A DNA stretch of 64,000 nucleotides, from NCBI RefSeq assembly GCF_003254395.2, contig NC_037647.1:8798550-8862549 (forward strand). The letters run 5' to 3'. Each line of letters begins with the position of its first letter. Within the stretch, counting starts at the first letter, position 1. A program made the translations under genes and the position numbers. Under the pieces are notes generated by a model that saw nothing but the letters and a program-made list of their open reading frames with translations, was not told the origin of the DNA and did not search any database. Shown piece by piece: positions 35,991 through 46,530 of this stretch. Source of the stretch: Apis mellifera (taxonomy: Eukaryota; Arthropoda; Insecta; Hymenoptera; Apidae).

Positions 35991-38900
35991 ATTAATGCCA
36001 CTTATATACATAATTATACGATTACATCGGTTTCGGAGAAAGTGCATCTGGAACATCCTTTCCCAGTCCTTTCACCAGGCCATTCCAATTACCCTTTTCA
36101 ACTTGTATATATACGTACTTAAGGTCGTGACCACCGTTAAGATCAGCGTAGCATAATTCCGTGCCGGCTGCCTCTCTCTCATGCATATTCCTCCTGGTTT
36201 AACAAACACTCCGCGGAGACTTGGACAAGGGGGAAGGGTCGGAAATACAGAAGTAGTAAGTGTAACGGAGAAAAGGGTACGGAGACGGAGGAAGAGAAGG
36301 ACAGAGGGATACCTCGACACGCACTCCTAGGGCATACGGGGTTGCTTTACGAGCGGACAACTAAGGTATGCTCACGGTTTCGCCCTCTCCCCCTCCTACC
36401 CCTCCCCCATAATCGTGCTACGTGGCCGGTGCTGCAACGGGCCACAGGTTTTATACCCTGCTTTCTCCGCCGGTGCATCCACCGTGACCGAGGTTGTCGC
36501 AATCGCTGCCCTCACGGAATACGCTGCGCGTAAACTTTCGGAACCAGAGCCAGATACCGAATGCCCCGCTTCTCGCATTCGTCTTCTCTTCGCGATCTCT
36601 GCGATTCTTCCTTTTTTTTTTTTTTAATTAAATTCTGATTACCTCTTCGTAGAAAGATGATAATAATCATCGTGACGTTTTAAATATATATACTCTTTTA
36701 TCTTTACGATTTTTGGAAACATTGATTTTGGAAAAAAAAAACCTGTTGCTTCGAACCTTTGACGCGTTCGCGACGAGATCAAGAATTGGTTTTCTTTTTT
36801 CGTATTTGTTTCACTTTCGCGGGAGACGCAGTTGACCGATCAGGTAGGGAAACATCGGAGATAGAGGGTTGATCCGGCGTGATTGCTTCTGACAGCACGG
36901 TTAGGGGGCGGTGAATGGACGATTGGTGGATCGAAAGATAGCGAAACCGGATACTCCGCACATATGCTTCGTTCTTCGTAGTGAAATATGTTCGGGGAGG
37001 GGAGGGTATCTATAATCTCTGCTCCGTCGCTCCACCTTCGATCGACGGCTGCAATTAGCATTTTTCCGCCGAGCGAACGATTTGATTCGGGGGAGCGACG
37101 AATCGAGAGGCGCGTTATCGCGGACAAACTCCTTAAGGGTGGAAACGATTAATTCCGGGCGAAGAGATACCCAGGTGTTTTGCTAGATTTCCGCGGATCG
37201 AGACGGGACCGGGAATCAGGAGGAGTCGGACAAATTACACGCGGGACAGACTTAATCTAGCTTCGTTCCTCCTGGGAATGCCCGAAAGAGAATCAAAGTC
37301 ACATCTGTGACGTTCAGAAACGACGCTTCGGGTCTTCTCGCTGAGAAGATTGATGACGATTCCCGCGCTTTCTCACCGTTTCCAGCATTCTCTTCTTCCT
37401 CTCGGGGAGGGAGAGCGCGGGGGAAAGGAAGATGCGATTTCTCCTGTGCAAATGAGAACGTCTCTCCTGCCAGAAATCTCGCCTTCGTGTCAACGGACCC
37501 CCCCCCCGTTGACAAATGTTCCGTGACGTTGCGCCCGAGACAATCTTTGTCACACTCACCTGTCGCGGGATAAATTATTGAATCAGAACTCGAATCGAAA
37601 GAACGAGAGACAAGGAAGGATAAAATTCGTTAAGAAAAGAGAAATATATTTTCCAGATTGTTGATAAAATTAAAAAAAAGAAATAGATGGTAAAAATTGT
37701 AAAAAGTATCCATTTTCCAGAACTTCTTTTTTTCTTTTTTTTACCATGCTTCATGAAAAGCTCGAGCATCGAAAAAATCGAGTTCCACTCCTCAGTTTTC
37801 TACCGTCGCCGATATCGTCCGAGCCTCCACTTTTGGAAGCGAATCTCGGAGGAGGAGGAAGAAAGGGGGGGGAGGAAGAAGGCTCGAGGGGTGTACGCGT
37901 CGTCCATCATTCGTTGAAACGACGAAACGCTCGGTAGGTTCGGGTTTTCAGAGAGGGCAGAGGAGATCTGCATAGCGAGTCCTCGGCATCTCGGAGGACG
38001 AGCGAGCTAAGTGCGGGATTATGCAAAGCAGCGGCCATACAGTATAAAAATACGGAGCGACTCCGCGCCATCTTTTCCGGACCATTCTAATAACTCCCTC
38101 CCATCCGAGCTTCCTCCAAGTACCTTTCCCGATCCCCAAACCTTTCTCGTTCCAACCGGCCTGCGCCCACCATTCATGGGGGAACCACGAACCCGTGCAC
38201 GCGGAACGATCCCCCCCCCCTTCTTCCAAGATTTCGCCAAATATATAATCGTAAAAACCGTCGCGACGTACGTGTGCCTTCACGCGAATTCACGTTGAAT
38301 TACTTCTTCTCTTCCTTCCTCTCTCTCCTCTAATAATCGAATCGGAATTAAGGGTGTTGCTTCTAAGAGCTCGTCACATTATTCACAGCTCGATGATCGA
38401 TCGCTCGATGAATATTCACGCGTCCAGACCATTAATTAATTCGTACCGTTTGATCGTTACTCGTTTCCCGCCTACGCCACACCATAATTCGTCAGCTACC
38501 TGGTACTTTAAATACCACAGCTCGGATACATAGGGAACCGGTGTATATCGAGTCGATCCTGAAATCCGAGGGGAAGGAACGCCACGTTTCCTCGCCGCTT
38601 AAATTTCCAAACTTCTCGCCTAGGCGACTCACGTTTTCCGCGAGCGAGGCGCGAGATAGCGGTGTCCGATAACGCCCGGTTGGAAGTCGCATTAATTTCC
38701 CCCCTCTCGACTCCCCTCCCTGCGCGCTGGAAAAGGTAGAGGGGAGGGATGGTACGATTCCATCTCGAGGGGAGGTGGTAGGTAGGTAGGTAGGTAACGG
38801 CACGCAACGAACGCCCGCTTCCCCGTTTAGGTAAGGTATTCACGTAACGCATAAGCAACCGCCACGCGCAGCCCACCGTGTGCACGGAGATAAGGGTGGC

Positions 38901-41900
38901 GAAGGTGGCATCTTAGGTGGCACTTGGAATAGAATTAAATTCCCCGGGCAACCGCGGAGCAAGCCGATACCGTCTCTAGGATGATATCAACAAGGGAGGG
39001 GGACCAACTTCTACCCCTCTTCAATCCCCATCCTGTAAACGGTGGAAAGTGAATTGATATTTCATTCGGGCTCGATGAGATCCGATTTCGAGGTGGATTT
39101 GTTAGTTCGAGATCGATGTTGGCCTAAAGATCGATGATCGAAAGGGAGAGGAGGAAACTGTATATCCGTGAGCAATCGGTGGTTGAAAGTTCGTTTGAAC
39201 TTTCCGTAAAGTTGGAGGAATCGTCACGTTCGCCACTTGGATAAGAATGTTTTGATCTATGAAGGGAATCGGCGATTATTCCCAGCTACGAGGAATAAAG
39301 AGGGAGAGAATAATCGTTGACTTTGTCAACGATCGAGCAAGTTTTGGAGCAAAGGGGGGTCGATTTCGAGGATTAAGACGGTCGGGAAACGTTTGATAGT
39401 GGCTCACTTGGTATGCACGGCTCCCGCTTATAAGTCAAGAAATTGCTCAAGCGGCCGTAAAATCTAAATCTCTGGCACTCGTCGGCGGGAGCCGCTCGTG
39501 CCGTGCCACTTCTTCCCCTTTCGCGGGCGGCGCGCATCGCGGCCGGCCATTTCAAGAATCCTCCGAACTCATCACACGTTCAATTTATCAGAGACTTAAC
39601 AGAGCACCACCACCCTGTTTCGCCGAGCTGCACAGATTCCCTCCCCGTCGATTATTCTTTCTCTCGTCGTCGGAAGACGACGTTGAAGAAATTGAAACCA
39701 TCTCTCCTTTTTTTCCTTTCCTTCTTAGAATCCTCCTCCCTTCGGATCTCTTTCAAAACATTCTCCCCTTCGAAAACGTGTTAATCGATTAATTTTAATT
39801 CGTCTCGATATAAATCTTATGATCGAATTAACCCATGTTCTCATTGGAATACGAGCTAGAATTTCACCAAGAATTTCAGAAGGGATGATCGAACGTATCA
39901 CGATGGAATATTTCTTTGCCCGCGCGCGTGTGTGTGTGTATGCGCGCGTGAGCGTGTGCGTGGACGCCGGGTTTTAATGGAAAATCGACTGTGTGTGGGA
40001 AGGCCGGTGGAAGAGAATCACGATGATTCCGTGAAATATGGAAGCAGAAGCGAGCAGGTTTTCGGCGGAGCACGGTAAAGCTGCGTGAAACGGTGGGGTC
40101 GCGTTAATGGGTGATTGATAAACGACCTTCTCTCATCAACTGCATCGGCTGCATATTTATCACCGGACAGACTCAGCAGTCGTCGCGTTATCTCCAGTCG
40201 AGCGGAAATTATCGCAAGATATTGCTCGAAAGAACTACTTTTTCTTCCGGGAGAAAAAAAAGAAAGAAAGAAAAAGAACGAACGAACGAAACGTGTTAAA
40301 AGTGTTCGTTGCGATGCAGTTGGTCGATCTATCTTTATAGATAGATGCGTCTAGACGATGAGAAGGAAAAAAAAAAAAAATTAATTCCGGGCAATCTTTC
40401 AGAAATTTTCGCATAATAATTCATCGCATCGATGATCCCGATCCGTTCGAGCGGAAATGTTTCTGCAAGGTGTCGCGAAGCAACGTAGTTGACACAGTCC
40501 GTTGGCAGGATTCAGCGCTAACAGCTCACGCGTGTCAGCCACGTGCCGGTCGAGTTGCTACCCTCTGCCCCGTTTAACTTGGACGAATTGGGCGTCGCGA
40601 AACTGCCTCCCCTTTCTACCCGATTTACGAGGACAGATGCCTGCGAAATTAGACGATTCTCACGAATCGTTTTCATTCCTCTTTTTCATTTCCTTTATTT
40701 CTATTTTTTTTTCAGACAATTGACAACACTCGAAGCGATTTTGGTTTTTTTTCAGAAAAAGAAGAAGAAGAAGAGGAAGAGGATCGAAGCTAGATCGTTC
40801 TACTCGAATAGAAGATAGAGATTTGAGCGTTAACGGCGAGGCATAAAGTGGAATTAGGGATCGGTATATCGGCGACGGAGGCGATGCAGGGACAGGATGG
40901 CTGGATCGGCAATAAATATGGTTCATAAGCCAGGAATGGTCGACGAAAGATACAGAAACGTTTCCTCGTCGACGCCCCGCCGCGAGTCGCGTGTCACGTA
41001 TAACGAGTCGACGAAAACGGCTCCCTGTCGACTTTACGACCACGAATTAGGATTAGAGCGGTTGGTCCGTTGCCCATCATCTGCTTCCATGATAATCGAA
41101 TGATTCGATTTATCTCGATCACCGCCTCCTCTCCCTCCTCCTCGTCGTAATCGCGAAAGGAAAGTAATCGTTTGTTTAACAACTGGTCGGGATTGCAATC
41201 TCTGCTCCGAGATAAATAATTTCGAAAAACGGGGGAAAAACTTGGAAATACTCGGCTCGCGTTGGAGGATCTCCGCCGGGGTCGGCCAGTCCAATCGAAA
41301 AGTCATTACAACTTTTTGCCGACTCAATCAAGAAGTTAATGTCCTTTAACCTCAAGGCGTTCCCAGCAGAGCTCCCGCAGAATCTCGGGATCGTGAGTAA
41401 GAAATCGACGGCTCTCACATGCCCGGCAAAATAGATCACCAGCTTTATGATTGATCGCCTATTGCCTTCACCCGCCCACCCCTTTTTTTTGCTTCCTTCT
41501 TCTTCTCCTTTTTTTTTTTTTTCAATGATAAATCCGGATCACTCCGGCATAAAATCCTCGTTTTGGTTTAATTCGATAAATTACTAACGGTAATTAGTTT
41601 TGTATTCCCTTTAAAATTTTTCGGATATGATAAAATTGGCGATAAAAATTTTGAAGAATCGAGAGAGTGATACAAGAAATCCCGGTTATCTCGAGAAGAA
41701 CGCTTTCGAGTGAGAGCCGTATGTCACCTGGAGGGATCGTGGTATTTATCGAACTGGGTGAGAAATGGGAGAGAGTTCGTCAGGAAGATAATCCGTAAAA
41801 TGATGATCTCTAGTGGATCTGCTGCCACCTTCTGTCCATCGCGGATGATTTAACGCGTCTCATTTCTCCACGAGCTGTTCGCTACGAGATGACCATTCGT

Positions 41901-42470
41901 CAGACGAGAACACTTCTAACACTTCGTCAAAAATGTGAAAAGAATAAGAACAAGAAAAAAAGAAAAAAAGAAAGAAAATCAAAATCGAAACGATCCGTTT
42001 TCACCATCAAATATCGTTCTCCAATATCAGAAACGAATCCAAGGCAAAAAAAAAAGAAAAGAGAGAAAAAAAAAAGAAAAAGAGGAAAAAGAAGATATCC
42101 CCGGAATGAGGAGAAACGCGTTTTCTCGTGAAGCGTTTGGAGCTGAATGATCATTGGAGGGATAATCGGGCACGGTGGAGGTCCATCAGCGGATTCGACG
42201 AGTCTGCCGAACGTCCAATATCCAGGAGGTCGACCATAAAAAAGAAGCGCGGAGGCTGGCGCGGGCGTTAAAAATATTCAAGATCGTTTGTCAGGCTGAA
42301 TTACAGCCCCGCCACCACCTTCCTCCTCCTCCCTCTCCCCCCGCCAGAATCTCTCTCGGGCTAACGGGGTAACGGGATCCTGCGGAACGCGTTGCGCAAC
42401 GTGGAGGGAAGAGAGAGAGAGAGAGAGAGGAGGCAGGAGAGAGGAAAGAGTCGACGGACGAGGACGGCCA

Positions 42471-42491
42471 CGACGACGACGACGACGACGA
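42471..42491. repeat. CGA trinucleotide microsatellite
   Basis: Seven perfect CGA units, about 850 bp upstream of the zinc-finger gene start, just after a GA microsatellite. Confidence 0.9.
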
Positions 42492-42822
42492 TCCCGGGCA
42501 CATGTGTCGAACCTGAAATATGTAGGCGTGGTCTGGATGGGACTAGCAGACGCGTCCCGACGACCGAATATGTTCACCCCGTTCGTACGCTCCACCCCCG
42601 TCTAACCCTGCGAACGTTGCCATTGGTCGGTGCCACCCTCGTTGCGCCTCCACCTGCCACGCCGGGCTACCCTCCGCGGGATTCTAGCCCTAAATACAGG
42701 GGATGCGCGCCCGCTTCCTTCATTTTAACGTGGTCCGCCGATACACGCTGTACCCTCCGTACTCGTCCTCTTCTCTTCTCTTCTCTTCGTGTCTTTCGGA
42801 TCCCACTCGTCTCGCGAGTCTC

Positions 42823-43048
42823 CAGTTTTTCGGGTGATCTCGACCCCCCAAGGGGTCTGTGCAAGGGGTCCGACGGTTCGTCAGAATTCCAATGGAAGGG
42901 GAGAGACGTGCAAGCTGATGTCTTAGAGAAGGAGAAGGATCGACATCACCCCCCAGACACCAGCGGGGTGAAAAGCGTGGCTGTCTTCGCGCGCGCACGG
43001 TCGCATCACGGGTGGAGGGAGGACTCTCTCCGTTGGACGCGTGGTCCG
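42823..43048 (+). other. Candidate untranslated leader exon of the zinc-finger gene
   Basis: The 3' limit is a strong donor (CCG|GTAAGT, GT at 43049). The next convincing acceptor (pyrimidine-rich CATCCCCCTCCAG, AG at 43185-43186) makes a 138-bp intron. The 5' limit at 42823 is only suggested by CGAGTCTCCAG and could instead be a transcription start further upstream. The frame that would join the downstream coding exon is open from 42919 but has no ATG, so this exon looks like leader sequence. Confidence 0.35.
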
Positions 43049-43200
43049 GTAAGTTTTTTCCCTTCGATCATTTACGTTCCGACGAATTTTAACCTTTGTG
43101 CAAATATCGACGTTCGTTTCGTGGCGAAGAATTATTTGAAATTTCTTTTTTCGATTCTCATTGACCCAGTTTCCATCCCCCTCCAGATTTTAGCACGGGT

Positions 43201-43287
43201 ATGCAACACCTGGCGCGTTACACAGAGGTGGTAGAGAGAGAGGCGATTCATCATCGCATTCATCATTTCCGTGAATCCCGTCGGTAA
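43201..43287 (+). other. Upstream ORF (28 codons) in the zinc-finger gene leader
   Basis: Starting 14 nt after the candidate acceptor, an ATG opens a 28-codon frame ending with TAA at 43285-43287. It stops 50 nt before the main ATG at 43338 and is in a different frame. Its peptide has no recognisable motif. It could reduce translation of the main frame, which is an inference from position. Confidence 0.35.
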
Positions 43288-43337
43288 ATTGAGCATCGGG
43301 CGTGATTGTCGCAGGTCGATCATCCGGAACGAGCAGG

Positions 43338-44684
43338 ATGACAATGGAAGATCGCACCGGTGGCATCGACCGTGCCGCCCCCGCGACGTCCACGACGGCC
43401 ACGACGGCGTCCAGCCCCTCGTCCATCACCGATGCCATCGCCTCCGACGCGTCGTACCCTCTTCAGCGCGCCAACAAGCGTTCCTTCGACGTGGCGTTCC
43501 TCGTAGCGCCCGACGAGAACCTGGCCCGCCGTCAAAGCGAGAAGATGAGGATGGCGTCGGCCAGAAAGGATCATCGCCCCCGCGACGAGACGATCTCGTT
43601 GGAGACGATCGTGGACACGGACAGATTGCCCCAGAATTTGACCGTGAAGAATTACAACGACAACGACGCCTCCGACAGAAGAAGGATGATCCACTGCACC
43701 GAGAATTCTCTCAGTCCGCCGTATATATCACCGAGAACCTTGACCCCAACGTTGCCAACCCCTTTGTCGCCCGACACCGATGTTCGAAGGTACGTTTCAG
43801 GCACGCGCCTCCAAAAGTCACCCAGCCCACCCGCGTTCCCCACCCATCAATCGATGCTAACCACCTGCCCCGAGGTGGTGGAATCGAATCTCACTTGCAA
43901 CAAGGTGTACGACACCGTTCTACCCTGCCCGGCAGACAGACACGGGGAATCTCGCAGCGCGTTCACCAAGGTGAACCTGACGATCCAGAGGAACGGGTTC
44001 GCCGACGATGGCCAGACCTCGCCACGATCCTCCATATCGCCCGACGATCGTACCGGTTATCAGAGCAGCGTCAGCCCCCCGGTCGTACCGTTGACCACCT
44101 CGGCCACCGGTTACAAGTACGCGCCGTTCCCCACGGCCAAAATGCCGTACCCTTTCCTGGTCGGTCCCGAGAACGGTCAACCGGGCCTGTTGGAGAACCT
44201 CAAGATACCGCAGATCGCCCAACCGCCCAAAGTACCGAGTCCAAAGATACCGAGCTTCCGCCCTGACCTGCCGCCGGTTTACCCGAACCTCCCCTACAAT
44301 CCGATCTCCGTCTTCCCACCGATGGCCGACGCGCTCGCCAGGCCGAGATTTCTGGCGACGGCCGCGGGGGTGGCCGGCCTTCTACCCCCTTCGTTCGCCG
44401 CGTTAACCCTGCCCGCGCAAAACGTATGCGCCAAGTGCAACCTTTCGTTCCGGATGACGTCCGACCTCGTGTACCACATGAGGTCCCACCACAAGAATGA
44501 GAACACCGGCGAAGCGGCGAGAAGGAGGAGGGAGGAGAAGCTGAGGTGTCCCGTGTGCGACGAGAGCTTCAGGGAAAGGCATCACCTGACCAGGCACATG
44601 ACCGCCCACCAGGATAAAGAGAGCGACGCGATCGTCGACCAGGTCGAGGTAAAGAGGCGTGCCACCACCGTTCACACCAAGTGA
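43338..44684 (+). CDS. PRDM8/ZNF488-type two-zinc-finger transcription factor
   Basis: This is a 448-aa nuclear protein, predicted to bind DNA and probably act as a repressor or cofactor as PRDM8/ZNF488 do. The frame is closed by TGA at 43290 upstream, so translation starts at ATG 43338 (MTMEDRTGG) or the ATG two codons later, which has a perfect context (ACAATGG). The N-terminal 350 residues are low-complexity, rich in Ser/Thr/Pro (SPRTLTPTLPTPLSPD) with proline-rich KVPSPKIPSFRPDLPPVYP. The C terminus has two C2H2 fingers: C364, C367, H380, H384 in CAKCNLSFRMTSDLVYHMRSH, and C404, C407, H420, H424 in CPVCDESFRERHHLTRHMTAH. A basic RRRREEKLR lies between them. Both fingers match the C-terminal pair of vertebrate PRDM8/ZNF488. 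No PR domain is seen in this exon; an upstream exon outside what I can connect could alter the N terminus. Confidence 0.88.
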   Translation: MTMEDRTGGIDRAAPATSTTATTASSPSSITDAIASDASYPLQRANKRSFDVAFLVAPDENLARRQSEKMRMASARKDHRPRDETISLETIVDTDRLPQNLTVKNYNDNDASDRRRMIHCTENSLSPPYISPRTLTPTLPTPLSPDTDVRRYVSGTRLQKSPSPPAFPTHQSMLTTCPEVVESNLTCNKVYDTVLPCPADRHGESRSAFTKVNLTIQRNGFADDGQTSPRSSISPDDRTGYQSSVSPPVVPLTTSATGYKYAPFPTAKMPYPFLVGPENGQPGLLENLKIPQIAQPPKVPSPKIPSFRPDLPPVYPNLPYNPISVFPPMADALARPRFLATAAGVAGLLPPSFAALTLPAQNVCAKCNLSFRMTSDLVYHMRSHHKNENTGEAARRRREEKLRCPVCDESFRERHHLTRHMTAHQDKESDAIVDQVEVKRRATTVHTK

Positions 44685-46530
44685 CGACGGAAATCGTCGT
44701 CGAGCGAGGACGCGATACTGGCCAGTGGTTATTCGTTCGAGAATTAGATGAGATTAGGTTTCCAAAGAATGGGAGAGAAATTAAAGTTTTTTGAAGAAGG
44801 AAGAATGGATGAAGGATATATTATAAACGAGATTTGGCCGATCTGTTTTTCCATTTTTAATCTTGTCGTTGATCTATGATCGAAGATCGAATGCTCTTCC
44901 AATTTTTTATCATAATGTCTCTTGTCATATAGTAGCTCGATAAAGCAGGATAACGATAATCTATTCTACCGTCTATAACTCGTTAACCACGAATATCCAC
45001 GAGTATTTTGCACTTGCCCCCTTCCTTTTAACCCGACTACTTAATTATGAATTAATCGATTATACGCATTTTACATACGGTATACGTGTACGATAAAAAG
45101 AAAAAAAAAAGAATAATTGCTAGAAGCTTTAACGATCAACCCAAGAGATCATTCTCTTGAGCCAAGTGTTAAGGTGATATTCCCTCTCTAGTCAATATTA
45201 GGTAGGAGAAATTTGTAAATATAATCGATCGTCGATTCGATCCAATCTTTAATCCTTTAACTTTAAGCCCTGTATATCATAACTCGCTCGAACGAATTCC
45301 CTCGAATCCCCCGATTATCTTCTTCTTTTTTCTTTTTATTCAAAAGGACAGGTTACGCGTCCTGTTATATTTTTTTCCAGAATAAAACATTTGGATTCGC
45401 GCGCAGGTGAGTCGAGGGAGGATTGGAGCGCAGGTGGAGAGCGGAGAGCGTGGAGAGGGGGGAACAGAACGCGACGTAAGCTGCGTTCATTTGTGTGTCG
45501 GGGGTTGGCGCGGCAATAAATAGATCGTAAACCGTATCCCGGCTAACACACAAACCGGCGGAGCGCGCATAATGGTAGGAAACAATGAATGCCGTAATCG
45601 GAAACAGTGCCGGTTTGTTATCTGCCATTTACACTCCATTTAACTTCAAACAGTGAATCGCTGGTGGCGCGCATTCGCGTTTTAAATACACGCGACCTCC
45701 ACCCCCGGCTCCACCCCCTCCGGCTCTGCACTCTCCCCCCTCCCCTCCTGGCCGACGTACGGCTCAGCATAGGGTTAAACCTGCCGCCACGGAGTGGCTT
45801 AATATTGCCCGCAATTGCTTGACTTATCGCCACTTCCATCCTCCAGCTTAATGCTCGCTTAATTTCCGCTGAATCGGAATACCCCCGGCTCACCTGTGTT
45901 GTTGTTTTTTCCCTTTCGTCGAGGATGATTAAGAGTTTATTGGATCGCCGTTGCAACAACAGGGGGCGAAATAAAGGAGAGAAGCAGATGGGGTTCGAAG
46001 AGGGATGCGAATAACATAAGCGAGTCGAATAAATCTTTTTTAAGGATAAGAATGATACGAACTACAGTATTCTGTACAGCAATAATTGCAGTAGCGTGTA
46101 TATATAGTATACATATATATATATACTTTTGAATATTTCTTTTTTTTTTCTTCTCGATTTTCGAAAAGACAAGGAAACCATACTTGTTTTTTCCTTGATC
46201 GCTAAAGGAGACCTTAATATCGTAAAAAGAAAGAAAAATCGCGAGATGTTACGTGTGGAAGGAGATAATACAATTCGATATCGGATTTATATATTAGAAT
46301 TTTGCGATCCATACGACGTTATTCTAGCTGTATGTGTAAGATGTATAAATGATTCGTCGTCTAGGTGGTAAGATTATCGTTCACGTTCTGTTTTTTGTTT
46401 TGTAATAATTATTTATTACGACGTGCGTCACGTTGTTTCGGTTCGATGTAAATAACACTTTGTACATAACAAGCACTGTAATGTATTCAAAATCGTTGTT
46501 AATGAATAAAAAGGATATCCATCATCTTTC
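44685..46530 (+). other. Probable 3' UTR and flank of the zinc-finger gene
   Basis: After the stop codon the DNA becomes AT-richer for about 700 bp without open frames, as expected for a 3' UTR. AATAAA hexamers at 46028-46033 and 46505-46510 are candidate polyadenylation signals; the second is followed by T-rich sequence. Between 45.4 and 45.9 kb lies a GC-rich, motif-dense stretch that may be regulatory instead. The true transcript end cannot be read from sequence alone. Confidence 0.4.

Larger units (their letters stand above)
19950..42822. other. GC-rich, gene-poor block upstream of the zinc-finger gene
   Basis: Base composition changes sharply near 19.9-20.1 kb, from AT-rich to near-balanced DNA rich in CpG. 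Open frames occur on both strands, but they overlap each other, lack domains, often use non-ATG starts and run through microsatellites, as expected by chance in GC-rich DNA. Supported contents are microsatellites, the duplicated block at 25.5/25.9 kb, the tandem array at 35.1-36.0 kb, and clusters of short motifs (ATGGCGGC, ATTTGCAT). A strong donor at 21593 (GCG|GTAAGT) could mark an untranslated first exon of the downstream gene, but no partner was verified. Confidence 0.5.

Noticed and set aside
42392..43234. 280-residue plus-strand open frame upstream of the zinc-finger gene
   Set aside because: It starts at a non-ATG codon, begins in a GA/CGA microsatellite, is Arg/Pro/Ser low-complexity and has no domain. 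It also runs through the strong donor at 43049 and the intron-like sequence after it.
43271..44266. 331-residue plus-strand frame overlapping the zinc-finger gene
   Set aside because: It is in another frame of the same GC-rich exon. Only the frame ending at 44684 contains the two C2H2 fingers, so this is a shadow.
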